The position numbers were made by a program, and so were the translations under genes. From Pisolithus tinctorius (lineage: Eukaryota; Basidiomycota; Agaricomycetes; Boletales; Pisolithaceae): a stretch of 64,000 bases of DNA. Location of the stretch: assembly GCA_024663395.1 (NCBI GenBank), contig JANFAH010000011.1:682001-746000 (forward strand). Direction: 5' to 3'. Below the pieces are notes generated by a model. It worked only from the letters and a program-made list of their open reading frames with translations, had not been told where the DNA came from and made no database searches. This document shows positions 44,740-56,900 of the stretch, piece by piece (the stretch's first letter is position 1; every line of letters begins with the position of its first letter).

Positions 44740-47700
44740 CTACTCATCTGACTCATCCAAAGGGACACCAGCAAGTGTAGGGTCTGGGAATGCATCATCT
44801 TCAAGACAATCCAGGTCTTGTGTGGAAGCACCAGTTAGCTGGGTGACTTCAATATGAGTGTTATTCCATGGGAAATAGGGGTATAGGCAAAAGGCAGTGA
44901 AGCAGAATTTTGAGATGGCACCATCTAATTCCACAAGTATGTATGAGCCACCTTTAATGTGTCTGACAACAATCATAGGCCCTAGGTAGTGCAGTTTGGT
45001 TTTCCAGTCAAGTTCTAGTTTGATGCAGGAATTCCAAACAAGGACGAGTGACCCTGGTTCGAAGTTAAAGTCTTTGATAGAATGTGCAAAATGGTCAACA
45101 GAATCCTTGGCTGAGGCAAAGTGGGATTTTAGGACCAGATTGTGGATGTGAGCAAGGTCCTCCAGGCATTTCTGGAGTTGGCAAGCATGGTGAGCAATGA
45201 GATCTGTGGTTGAGTAAAATTCTGCCTTGAAAGGGGCTAGAGATGTCACTTCAACCAGATCAAAAGGGAGTCTGGGTTCAACACCATGAGCCATATAGAA
45301 TGGAGAAAGCCCAGTTGCCTTGTGGACCATAACCCTCTCTGCCCAAAATACCACAGGGGCCACTTCTGACCACCTCAATGCTTCCCCACTACAACTTTTT
45401 GCCATTGCCTCTCTTACATCAAAATGCCACTGTTCGACCACTCCATTAGCCTGTGAGTTATAAGGAGAGATGCACATGTGACAAATCCCAAAGGTCTTGG
45501 AGAGCCAGTTGAGAGCAAGGATGTATGGTCCCCCATTATCTGTGACAATCTCCATAATGGCACCCCAATGGCACAAAATCTGTTTGAAGATGAACTTTCC
45601 AATGGACTTGCCTGTCTCTGCATGAAGCATAGCCCATTTGGGGTAACTGGTGAGTGAACAGTGGGCTTGGGTGATGTAGCAAAAGCCATTCAACTTTGGC
45701 ATTAAGAATGTGTCCATATGTGCCTTGTAGAATAGGGGTTTGGGAATGGCAATGACTGGTGGGATATGAACACAGTCCAAATGGCAGATCTGGCACTCAT
45801 GGCATGATTTAACATACCAACAGATGTCCTGCTCTAGCATGGGCCACCAAAAGTGAGTCAGCAAATGCATGCACGTCAAGAAGATACCCTTGTGCCCTAG
45901 GTCATCATGGGCCTGGTGGAGAATTCCAAGGCATTTGTGTGGGGGTACCACTAGCTGATGCCACCCCTGGGGTTCCTTCCTCCACAGTTCCCCTCCCTTC
46001 ATGAAATGCCGGGTTGCGAGATGCACTAGGCTTTCCAATTCCACCTCTCCCAACCCTTCTGGCATTTTCTTCATCTCCAAAAACTCCTTCATCACTCTCA
46101 TCCTCTCCTCTCTCTGCTTCGCTTTTTCTGACCTTGGAATTTCAGTCTCAAGGTTTTCTGGCATCAATACTTCAGTGGTAAAGATACCTAGACTCTGTGA
46201 CAGGGCAAGAGATGAGTCTGACATGATGCTTGGAATTTCCAAGGGGTAAGGTTGAGACTCAAAACATGCTTCCCTATGTTTCAAGAGCTTGACAGTGAAG
46301 GCCCCACACTCATCTATCCAATCCTCATAGTCCTCATCCCCCTCCTCATCTTTTTCTGCTCTCAGCCTCCTTGAAAGTCCATCCAGCACTGTGTGTTTGT
46401 GTGCTGGAACATGTATGAGCTTGAAGTCAAACAGGAGAATTCCAGTGATCCAATGATTTATGGTCACATTAGGCTGTAGGTCAGGGTTGTTAATCATCCC
46501 TTTGATATACCATGCATCCACCTTGACAACTAAATTCCACATGCTGAAGATATGAAGTCAGACACTGTGCAAAGCATGGAAAAGTCCAAATAGCTCTAGC
46601 TTAGCTTGGCTGTAGTGGCATTCATGATCATTGAGGGTTATTGAGCCAAACCTAGCAGGGTAGTGTTTGCCATCTTCCCCCTCCTGCATGAGGAGGTACC
46701 CAACAGTGATGTTAAAGGTGTTGACTGCTAAGATGACTTTCCTTTCTGAACTATAGTCAATAGTTCACAATGCAGGGGACAAGATGATTGCTCTGCAGAG
46801 GTACTCCATTGCTTCCCTATGTTTGTCACAGAATTCAAAGGGGATGTCCTTCTTGGTCAGCTTGATGAGGGGATGGGCATGTTCAGTGAAGTCTTTGAAG
46901 AAGATCCTGCAGTACAAGCAGAGACCTAAAAATCTGTGTACTTCAGTAACATTTGTGCAGTAAGGCCAATCTTTAATCTTTTGGACTTTGGTTTCATCCA
47001 GAATTCTACCCTTGAATGACACCTTATGCCCAACCACTATGATGGACAGCATGGCAATGACACATTTCTTTGCTGACATGGTAGCTCCTGCATGGCACAG
47101 ATGGTGTAGGACTCAGTTGATGTTCTGCAGGTGCTCCCAGATGAAGCATCTAATCCTGGAATTCTGTGAAATCATTTCATAGGTCCCATCAGGATTTTGG
47201 TAACAAGATTTGGGGCCTTTAATAGGACAGTCATCAATAAACAGAATGGTAACTTCTGGAATTTTGTCCTTTAAAATCCAACAGACATCTCCATGGAAAA
47301 TTTGGACAGCATTCATGTAGCCCATAGGAAGTGTGGTGAGTCAAAGAGTACTGATAGGAGTTTGGAAGGTAGTGAGGTCACAGTAATCATCATGTATGGT
47401 GTGATGATCATATCTGACAATAAGATCTAAAATTCTGTAGACTGAATGACAAGTGAAGGCTTCAGCAATCAAATTGATGAAGGGGGGAACAGCTGAGTCC
47501 TGGATAGAAATGGCATTTAAAGGTTGTAAGTCACTGACAAGGTGCAGAGATTTTCCATCCTTCTTGACTATGCAGAACCATTTGGAGTGATAGGACAAAG
47601 TAGATGGTTCATAAACTCCTGTGGAAATCTTTTCTTTGATGATATTAATGGCTTCACAGAAAATAGCAGGAGGAATGGGAATATTTTGCTCAATCCAAGG

Positions 47701-48345
47701 CTTGTGGGCTAGTGTAGGTATCTTCAGGGGCAGGAACATGTCCTCTTGAAAGGTCCCCCTTTCCAAAGCATCCCAAGCAAAGGCATCCTCTTGCTCCCTC
47801 ACCAACCATTGTACTAGGTCTAATTCTGTAGGCCAATGGAACCTTTCCAGGTCCAGATCAAGCTTGTCAGCTCTTTCCTGAGTAAACCTGGAACATGGCA
47901 TGAATGGAGGGGGATGAGTAGGTAAAACAGGCAGCTCTGCGAGTGGGTCTTCAGCCTCCTGATGCTCTACCCAGAATTCTGCTGGCATTGACATCAGTAC
48001 TGGCCTCACCTTCCTTGCTACAGGTTTGTACTTTAAGACATGACAAACAGGATCAAACTGATAAGTAGAGCATAAGGCAGAGATTGTCAGTGGAGAAATG
48101 GTAGTAGCAGTTGAAAACAAGAAAGGATCAGATGGAGAAACAGAACTGGTGTCAAAGGGATTGACAGGGGGTGTACTGTTGCCTTGTAAATTGTAGATAA
48201 ATGCTGCAGCAGAATTTATGGCAGTGTCTGTGGGCAAAAATGTGGTAGACTTCAAAGGGTTTAAAGGTGGATCAGAAACATAAAGTGAACACATGGAGAA
48301 AGTGCAGTCCTGGTCTCCTTGCAGATCGTACAAGTCCTTGACCAA
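44740..48345 (-). pseudogene. Gypsy pol: reverse transcriptase, RNase H, integrase
   Basis: Reading from 48,345 downward: RT starts WFCIVKKDGKSLHLVSDLQP and reaches LDLIVRYDHHTIHDD; a second block has TILFIDDCPIKGP (the catalytic xxDD), then FLGLCLYCRIFFKDF (thumb). RNase H follows (LIHVPAHKHTVLDGLSRR). The integrase has its zinc finger HLATRHFM..CHECQICH, then catalytic Asp residues in HMDTFLMP and VTDNGGPY and Glu in NGVVEQWH. The C-terminal part ends with DESDE at 44,740. The 600-codon RNaseH/integrase stretch is still open, but RT is broken by stops and frame changes near 47,330, 47,100 and 46,760. These enzymes copied and integrated the element. Confidence 0.9.
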
Positions 48346-48569
48346 TATTAAAAACCCTGTTCAGGTGGATTCATGTGGTGACACATTTGTTTTCGCATGA
48401 AGAAGTCTTCTTCATCTTCAGAATTTATGAAATGTGGAAGGGGTTGCAGTCTGTTGCAAGGTTGTGTCAGCATTAAAACTTGTTTCCCAGAGTTAGGGTT
48501 GCAAATTTCTAGAGACTGTTCTCCATCAGGGAAGTCATGAAGGATGCTGGAGAGTAGGCAGAAGAAGGG

Positions 48570-48851
48570 TCAACTGAGCAGTAAGTTGAAAAGTGCATGA
48601 TCAATGACCTGGATTTGTAGATGGGCCTTGACATTTCCTATGTGCAAGGTGGCATTTTCTATGACCCCAGGGGTGCTTTCTTTGGATTGGTTAGCAGCCT
48701 CCAGAGTCATGGTCATATCAGCATGGAGAGGGGCCTCTAAGGCTTCCCACAACTCCTGTTGCAAAGCCACTACCTGGCATCTGCTGTCCAGAATACATTC
48801 AACATGGAGTTTGTCCATCAAGATTCTATCGATGGCACATAAGGGAGCCAT
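48570..48851 (-). pseudogene. Gypsy aspartic protease with damaged active site
   Basis: The retropepsin region reads IDRILMDKLHVECILDS then RCQVVAL. The family active site is DSG (or DTG); here Gly is replaced by Arg, which should abolish activity. The remaining fold landmarks (LHIGNVKAHLQIQVIDHALF near the flap/C-terminal strand) are present. It sits between gag and RT as expected. Confidence 0.75.
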
Positions 48852-48890
48852 AGCGAGGCCTATGCACTTCCCTTCTGTGTCTCTGACCCA

Positions 48891-50879
48891 TTACTGCTCA
48901 TAGGATGCCCAGGCAGCCAAGGGTGTCACATCTGATGTGGTTTCTAAACTCCCAATCATTATCTTCTTTGTCACAGCCAGCTCTCTGACCTGCTTGCAAA
49001 TCTCCAGGCTGACAGCTAATAGGTCTTTAGTGGGGATCTCCATCTTTGCATCTAAGACCTGGTTTATGATCTGCTTGGTCACTGCAGCCTCATTGAAGCT
49101 GCTTTGGTAATGGAATTGAGGTGCAGAATTTGTAGATGGCTTAGGCTTCTGGAGGTCTGTAAGATTAGGAGCAACTGGAACTTTTCTGGCTGCTGGGGGT
49201 TCCAAAGATGAGGCAGGGTTAGCTGGAGTGGGATTACTGACTGGGATAGGGGGCACTGGCATGTTGGCCAACACTGGGACTGCTAGTGCCAGCCTTTGAT
49301 GATGAACTGGGACTTCTACACCATTGAAGCGAGCTGTCTTCTTTTTCTTGATAGCATTTTTCAACTCTTCTACCTGTGCATAAGCCCTTGCTAAGGCATG
49401 TTGGTCCTCTTCATCAGCATCCTCCTCTAGGTCTTCATTGACTAGATAGGAAGAGGGGTGTAGGTCAACTTGGTATTCCAAGGCATCATTGTTGCTGAAG
49501 AACATTGTGCTGATGAGATTGGGAGGAGTGTCATGCCTGCAGGACAAGGTTGACTGCTGGCCAGGTCACTGAACTGAGACAAGGTTTGCTGAGGCAATGA
49601 TCAAGTTGCACATGGTGAGGAAGTTATTGATCTTTTCCTTGAAATTATGACCTGCAGCTGTCCTAGGAATGTCAGAGCTGTCTGGCATGAAAACTCTTCC
49701 CCCAATCAGGGAGCATTTCCCAGCTTGTATGTATTTGTGACACAGTGCACACTCTGCAGTTCTGTGGACATCTGTTCCTCCACAGAAGAAACACTGTGGA
49801 TCAAAGGAATGATGGAATTGGCCTTCTTGACCTTGTTGAGGAGGCAGGGCAGAAACAGGTTGCTGAGTGACATGAACATACTCTTGTTTCAAGATAGTAG
49901 GAACAGTCAGTGAGGAAGATGGAGTGGAATTCTGGGGAAACAGTGCTGACAAATCTGGCTGAGGGAGGTTTCATTTGGCCCTGCTGAGCAAGTAGTTGGC
50001 ATGTTTATAGACTGTATCAAACTCCCATGGTTCATTGATGTCATGATCTAAGTCAGAGAGTTGCAATTGTGTGAGCAAGGAATTCTGAAACCTTGGGGGA
50101 AACCCCTCAAGGAATTTCTTGTTGATGTAGTCCTCAGGGAGTTTCTTCTTCTTCTGGATGAGGCCGAGGATGCATCAGAATTCTCAGACATATTTCCTGA
50201 GATCTTCCAGCAATCTGATCAGTTTCTGAACTTGATGGTAGAGTAAGGTTTCAAGGTTGGCTTTAGTATAGTGATGATCTTTCACTGAGTCACCTGGATA
50301 GTAGTTCAGGAGTTCTTTGGAAAATGCATCCCAGTCATTGAAGCCATTGGTTGCAGCATCTAAGGTGGACCAAAACTCCACCTTGTTGTGGTCAGTGTAA
50401 TGAATGACCCAGTGGATCTTATCTTTTCCAGAAACAAGACCAGCATTGAGGCAGAGCTGTTCAACATCTTCAAGGTAACAGGTGATATCTTCAGTACACC
50501 CGGAAAACTTTGGGGCTTTGTTGGAACCCCTGAGCAGCATATCTTTTGCTCCAGACATTATGCAAGGTGGTGTGGGGATCTGGATTGGAATTTTGGGAGG
50601 GATAGGAGCAGAATTCAAGAGGGTTGAGGCAAGAGTATTCTGTATGGGTATTTGAGTAGAAAGGGTGATAGTGGAATTTGCAATTAGGGAGTAGGAAGGA
50701 AGGAGGAGCTGTTCAGTGGCTAGTTCTGAATTGCTGGATGGTGAGGACAATGAAGAGGTTAGTTCTGAGAGGCAAAAGTTCTTGACGCTCAGCAGGAGGA
50801 TTGAAGGGTTTGTCAAAGTTGAAACCTCCTGGAAATGCTGGGTAAAATGCTGGGGACTCTGGGCTCTGAAAGATCTCAT
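48891..50879 (-). pseudogene. Gypsy gag / nucleocapsid region
   Basis: The upstream part (50,879-50,184) has the fungal gag pattern NKAPKFSGCTEDITCYLEDV, WVIHYTDHNKVEFW and FSKELLNYYPG. Then 49,952-49,566 carries a zinc knuckle, CFFCGGTDVHRTAEC (CxxC..H..C). The last part (49,547-48,891), with ARFNGVEVP, a Pro/Ala stretch and MEIPTKDLLAVSLEICKQVR, matches the DUF4100-type region of mushroom Gypsy polyproteins. Frame breaks separate the three parts. Gag would form the virus-like particle. Confidence 0.8.
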
Positions 50880-51428
50880 CTAAACTGAGATCTGAGTCTG
50901 ACGAGTGTGGCTCTGAAATATCTCTAGGATCAGCTACTGGAATTAAGATTTCTGATGAGGAAATAGATAGTCTGCAGAAGGGCTCTAGGAGCTCTTCAAG
51001 TTCAGTTCTTTGATGAGTGGGTCATAAGGATCTCCTTTCCAGATCTACAGACCCCTCATGGTGGGCTCCAAAACATTGTGGGACATGACTTCTGGGAAGT
51101 GTGCAACTAGAGGAAGGCTGAAGGGGAAATTCCCTAGGATCATTCCAAGGGGTGCTGCATGGAAGGAGAAGTTGAGAATACAACTAGAAGGGGGTGGTGG
51201 AATTCAAGTGAGAGCCATGGGATTTAATTCCAGACAGATGTGGATGTGCAAGGAACAGCAAGATGGGTATATGAAATTCTGAGAAGCCACTATGCATCAA
51301 GAAGAGTGAATCTGAAGCAAAAGGGATATGGGATAAGGTGTGCAGGGCTGGAGGATGCAGGTGACATGGAGACCACTGGGGATGCTGAAGATGCTGTAGA
51401 CTCTATATATGCACTTAGACTCTGAGAA

Positions 51429-52080
51429 CTCTCAAACCCACAGAACACACACAGACAGTGACTCTAAAGGTGGGTGGTATATTTCCAACATCATGGCAGA
51501 ATTATATAGTACAAGGGAAGTAGGTACAAGTTGGAGTAAGGTGGGGCAGAAAAACTAAAAGACTGGAAAATAAAGGAAAGGACATCAGACATCAGTGAAT
51601 TACAGATGCACATGAAATAGTCCAGTGGGTAGTAGACAAGAGTAAAAACAGGACAATGGTAAGGGGTATCTTCCAACAGAACAAGGGTATGTGTACAAGT
51701 GAGAGGTGGAGCTGGTGAGAGGGAGTGGCACAGGAGGGCAGAGCATAGCATACTGGCACAAAGTCCAGCTTGCAGAATTTAGGGTGACAGGGGAAACCAG
51801 AGTTTTTTAGAGGCAAGTGGCCTGGATGACTGGTGATGTGGCTGAGCAGTGGCATGGCTACTGAATTCTGGATGACTCTGAGTGAATGTGGAACTTCCAG
51901 ATCAGTGTATTGATGACTGGGCAACATGCTGAAGGTCAGTAGAAACTCTGAAGGTGACAGGGATTGGGAGGAAACACAAGGACATGAGTGGGAAAATTCC
52001 AAATCGGGTTTGTTGCAGAGGCCTGCAGAATTTAGTGATGGATTCCTGTTCCAGCCTCAGGCAGTATATGGCTCCCTACA
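51429..52080 (-). repeat. 5' LTR of the Gypsy element
   Basis: Direct-repeat partner of 41,979-42,629; transcription would start here and run left. The interior begins at about 51,428 with AGAGTTCTCAGAGTCTAAG on the minus strand, which also matches the interior of the truncated copy at 28,270. Confidence 0.85.
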
Positions 52081-53944
52081 GCACATGAACAACAGTGAAT
52101 GTGAGAGGTGAGGGGATGTAACAGTAGTCATGGAATGGTCAATGATAGGGGCTTACATGTCCAGGGAATGTGGATTCCCTACAGCAATCTTGCTGTAAGA
52201 GCCTTTTGACATGAAGGCCACATCTGAAGCTTCCCAATATCTTCCAAACAATGCATCCCATGTGGACAAAGAATGGCACCATGATATTTTTCTAAATCAT
52301 ATGTCTGGGGTCAACATTGATGAGGCAACTAATCATTCCTTAGCACAGAAAGCATTTGCATACTGGGGATGATATCAACAAGCCTGAAACACTGAACTAA
52401 CTGTGCACACACTGCACAAACCCCTTCATCAAGATGCTGTGGTGACATGGTATTCTGCCAATCATGAATGACATTGAATTTATCACTCAAGGATTGCATA
52501 GGAGGATAACACAGAGGTTCTTCTCCACCCTCCATAGTTGGCCTAACTCGATGTGCCTGCACAACATTTCTATGCATATCTCTAAGTCTTGCTTTGTTAC
52601 TCTCTAGCGAAATAGCCAGGAGCAATGCAGGTGCAAGGCATCTCCTGCACCACACCATTCTTAGCTGTTGAAATATGTACAGTAACAATGGACATGTAAC
52701 AACACATTCATGAATATGAAGAGCATTGTAATGCTGATAAGAAGTGTAGTACTTTTAACAGTGACACAACAAGAAGGATTCTTTGCTCTACTTGGGTTTC
52801 CAGACAATAGTGTCTTATTTCAGGGTAGAAAAGAAGTCCCTGTACAGTGTGCTACAAGGCCTATTTTATAGGGTAGAGGTTAGGCATGAAATATGTCAGA
52901 GTATCAGTATGGGTTAAGTAGGATCAAACAAACAAATGAGAAACCAATAGATCTGTCATAAAGAAAGCAACATCTAACCATATGGTTGGCAGCATTGGAC
53001 TGAATCCTTACATTCCCCCCTGCAGGGTACAAAGTACCCTTCCTTCATGAAGTGTGCTTACTCAGCAACACCTCCAGCATTTTCCACATCTCTGCCTTGT
53101 TCCATCATGTCATCCTCACCTTCAGTGTCCACTATGCTGTTGTACTCTTCTCCATACCCCTCCTCAAGACCTTCAATGGAGATGTCAATGCCTACCAAGT
53201 CGACAGCAACATTAGAGGGATCGTGATCAGGCATGCCAGTGAGGTCAGGGAAGACACTGTAGTGGGAGATTGCATCCAGGGTGATAGTAGAGGAGCTAGT
53301 GATGGGGGCAGGCAAGTGCAAATGGGTAGGCATCTGATTATTCCTGTGGAAGCTACCTGCCCTAGTGGCCTCCCTGCACTTACTTGAGCTTGACTTTCCA
53401 GTGTGATGAGCTTCCATAGGTGATGAGCTGGGATGTCCACCCAGTGGGCCTTTGGTGTGGCAATCATCCTCCCAACATCCACAACAATCCTGATCGCCTC
53501 ACTGGAAGCACTTGGGTTGGCACTTGAGTCATTCCACTGCATCCCAGAGCATGCTATTAAGTGTCTCTGTTTCCACACCATTGAGTATTTGTCCCCCCCT
53601 CCCTCTCTTCCTTACTTTGCAGGTCTGTGTCTGCTCCCAGGACCTCTTTCTTTGTAGGAGCCAGACCTGTCACCTTGTTTACAAGGTCACTCCTGCCCGA
53701 AATTCAAGACACTTTTTTCGACATCCATGCAATTGCCTCTAAATACACTCCACCCGGCAAGACCCATCAATCACCACACATGCAACACATTACAGGGGAA
53801 GGCAATGGCAATTGTACACAGGTAGATTGATCGGTGTCTTTATTATACTCTATCTATTCATCTGTATATGCCCACTGTTGCCTTTGTTACCTCCCACCAT
53901 TGTTTAGTCTCTTCATCCATTACATGCAAACGCTCATCTTCCAT
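52081..53944. other. Transposon debris with a Cys-containing fragment
   Basis: On minus, 52,688-52,329 holds HDWQNTMSPQHLDEGVCAVC followed by AQLVQCFRLVDI. A VCAVC motif at this kind of position is typical of the N-terminal part of mushroom Helitron/PIF1 proteins, so this may be a fragment of a different Helitron; low certainty. On minus, 53,581-53,058 has an open block RIVVDVGRMIATPKAHWVDI and an acidic block, unrecognised. The 3' end of the Helitron at 53,945 should lie in this interval, but I could not identify its terminal hairpin and CTRR. Confidence 0.35.
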
Positions 53945-56900
53945 TCATAGGTATTCACTTGGGTGCTGTGTGAACAGTCGTACATCAAAGTCTCTTAACA
54001 GCCAGATCATCTCATGCCCTCGACTATGTGATAGTGCCACATATGCATTGAATGGTGTCAACTGTCCACTAGGTGGTGTACTGATGTCAACAACACAGTG
54101 CTTGAGTGTTTGTGCTTGAGCACGATAATCTGTAAATGCATATGCAGGTGTTATTGGCAACTGCACATGAGAGATTGTGGCTTGCTTGCCACCTGCCATT
54201 GTGATGGAGAATGTTCTACAGATCAGTGTGACTGGCAACATGCCCCCTCGCAGACCTGGCAGTGCATTGACTCTGGTACGCTTCATCTCCATGAGCACAT
54301 ATACAGGTGGATACTCCAGCTGAATCACATTCTCCCCACAGGTGTTGACACTCTCCCTTGAATCAAGCACAGTGTCAACCACATGGCCTCATGCTCCATT
54401 GGCCAGGTCGAGATCAGTGGCAACATTGAATGTGACCATCACTTGCATGCCAATGGCTAGTACAACCTCGTCAGACAATCCCCCTTGCTCCTGTTGATTC
54501 CAACCCTGCCCACTTTTTGGATTAGCTGTGACTGCAAATTTCTCTTGCAAGGTGAGAGCATGTCCAGCCATGGTGTCAACAGTGGGACAGCTGATGAGAG
54601 ATAACCCTTCCATGTTCGCTCATTCTTTCACAGTCATTGAATTCCAAGTGATATGCATGGCATGCTGTGGTGTCACCAATACTGCATCCTTCCAAGGTGA
54701 GCAAGAGAAGTCAGTCAGTGGACATGTAGGGTTTCCCAACACAAGTGCATGGAGCATGTTAATCTCATGCTCGCTGCAGGTGCCATTGTGGATGTGCCAC
54801 AGCAGCTCACTCCACTCAGCATTGGTGACTCTGACCTGAGTCTTTAGACAGACAACAACATCAAATTGCTCATAAATATGATGGCCAACAAGTTCCTCAT
54901 GCATATCTTTCTCCATGTTAGATGGCCAAAATAATGGAGTGGACACTTTTGTAGCCACTGGTGGAAACTGATGGAAACCACTGACCATGATAACGTTCAG
55001 CCCACCAAATGGAAGGTCTGTGGCTGTCACTTTAGTGTCTGTTCGTGCATGACAAATGATGCTCGACAGTTTGGCCAGGAATGGTCAAGACAGCATTGAC
55101 ATTTCGTCAATGATGAGATGGGATTTGTTATGCCAGTATTCCTGCAACTTTTTTACCATCTGCACTGATTGTTTCCCCCCATTCAGTGGTATCATGCCTG
55201 TCGGTGCTGTGTCAGTCATTAGATTGATTGCTGTGAGTCTTTGAACCTATGTTGTGCAGTGTCTTCCCATCAATCACTGAGGCTGCGATGCCAGTGTATG
55301 TGGCTTTCACTAGCATTCCTCCAACACCTTGCCACACAAAATTCTCTGTGATCATCTGAATTGTCTTTGACTTGCCACCCCCACCCTCCCCAGGAATAAT
55401 CATACATAGTTGATCCAGACACCATCCACTGATAAACTGCTGTAAGTGCCAATCGATGATGTCATATGCTCGCCATTGATCATCTAACAAGTTGTTGATG
55501 TCACTAGGCTCCAGAGTGTTCTTGACAGCCACCAGTTGTGCAAGCATGTACGTGCCTCCAGCCACGGTGGCTGTCATGCCCTCATTTTCAGTAACACTGC
55601 CCTGGTCTATATCTTCGGCTGTGATGTCAGAGATGTCATTCTGGTTACCACTGTCTGCCATCGCACACATGGCACTGATCCATGCTTTGAGTTGAGGTAT
55701 GTTGCCTCCTATGGCTATGCGATAGGAATAATTCTCTGATGGCTGGATGGGGCTGCTTGTTGTGAACACCCCATACTGTAGCGCTATGGCAATTGCATGT
55801 TTTGCATGAGCCTGTTCCCACATGGAAAGTTGGTCATGTTTGAATGTTGCAAGATCTGTCTCAGAGAGTGTTGCTGTCCAGTCCTCACATTCGCCTGCAC
55901 CATCAGCAGTATCATCCACTGCATCTGCCAATTGATGATCCCATACTGGTCAGTATTGTTCATTCACCTCACCTGGTACTGAGGCTGTTTTGCATGCCAT
56001 TTTAGAGTCATAGTAGTATTGCAAACTGGCAAGCATGCATGTCACCCATGGTGTATTTGAAGCCTTCAAATGTTCTAGGGCAGCAGACCATTCCTTGTCC
56101 TCACTCTTCAGATTGGGTCCACTTCGCCACAGTTTCAGCAAGGCCAACATGCATGTGCAGTAGAAGTTGAATGTGCTGCTGTCATCATGACATGGCAGCC
56201 ATGGGCCTACAACTTGAGGAAGGGTATTGTGTCCTCTGGCACAATGAACCTGGCAGTGTGTTTCTGCTTTCAGGTGATCCTCATGATAAGCTGAGTGCAT
56301 GTGTGCAGGCCAGCCCCTTGTCTGAGACATTCATGCACTTGGCTCCTCATTACTTGGTGTATAACATTCTTCCCATGTGTCGCACACAAACATGAGAAGC
56401 AACATTTCCTCCAACTCTGTGCCACAGTGGAGATAATCTTCCATTTGTGAGCATGTATACAGCTGCCCTCAGCAGTTGCACTGTAATATGATGACATTAA
56501 TATTCTCATCTCCATCTGCATGATCATTGCCCTGACTGTTTAGGTGGTATGAATATCTGGCCAGACAGGACAGTGAGTATGCCTGTCCTCATGCTGCCCT
56601 GGTAACATAGGAACTAACCTCTCTGTGGAGCCTACCGAAAACACCAGATACATGCCCTTGATCGTACTGAATAGGGGGCCTGTGTATAATGCGGCATAGT
56701 TGTGTGATGTGAAGGTGTCTCCATAGCCCATAAGGTACAAGACAACCTGTGGTCCTGATAATTCTGCCTCATGATTGATGACATTGATACAGCAGTATAT
56801 CAAGAGGCAGTTGCACTCACAGACATCATCATACTTTGGATTATTTATATGATAGGGCAAAGCCAATGCCATCAACACAGAAAGGTTGTGACTCTTCTTT

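Larger units (their letters stand above)
41979..52080 (-). mobile_element. Near-complete 10.1-kb Ty3/Gypsy retrotransposon
   Basis: Two direct repeats of about 650 bp (41,979-42,629 and 51,429-52,080) bracket gag, protease, reverse transcriptase, RNase H and integrase, all on minus and in Ty3/Gypsy order. The outer end is TGTAGGGAGCC on the minus strand; the inner end is approximate. LTRs differ mostly by CpG-type transitions (for example TGAACCTGCAG versus CAAACCCACAG). Most frames are interrupted, so it is an old dead copy. I could not find a matching target duplication. A plus-strand Cys-rich ORF lies between integrase and the left LTR. Confidence 0.9.

Noticed and set aside
44740..46542. 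Functional host gene with a 600-codon frame
   Set aside because: Integrase zinc finger, DDE residues and position between LTRs show it is Gypsy pol.
54389..54613. Independent small gene in the Helitron region
   Set aside because: It is a frame-shifted part of the PIF1-type helicase.
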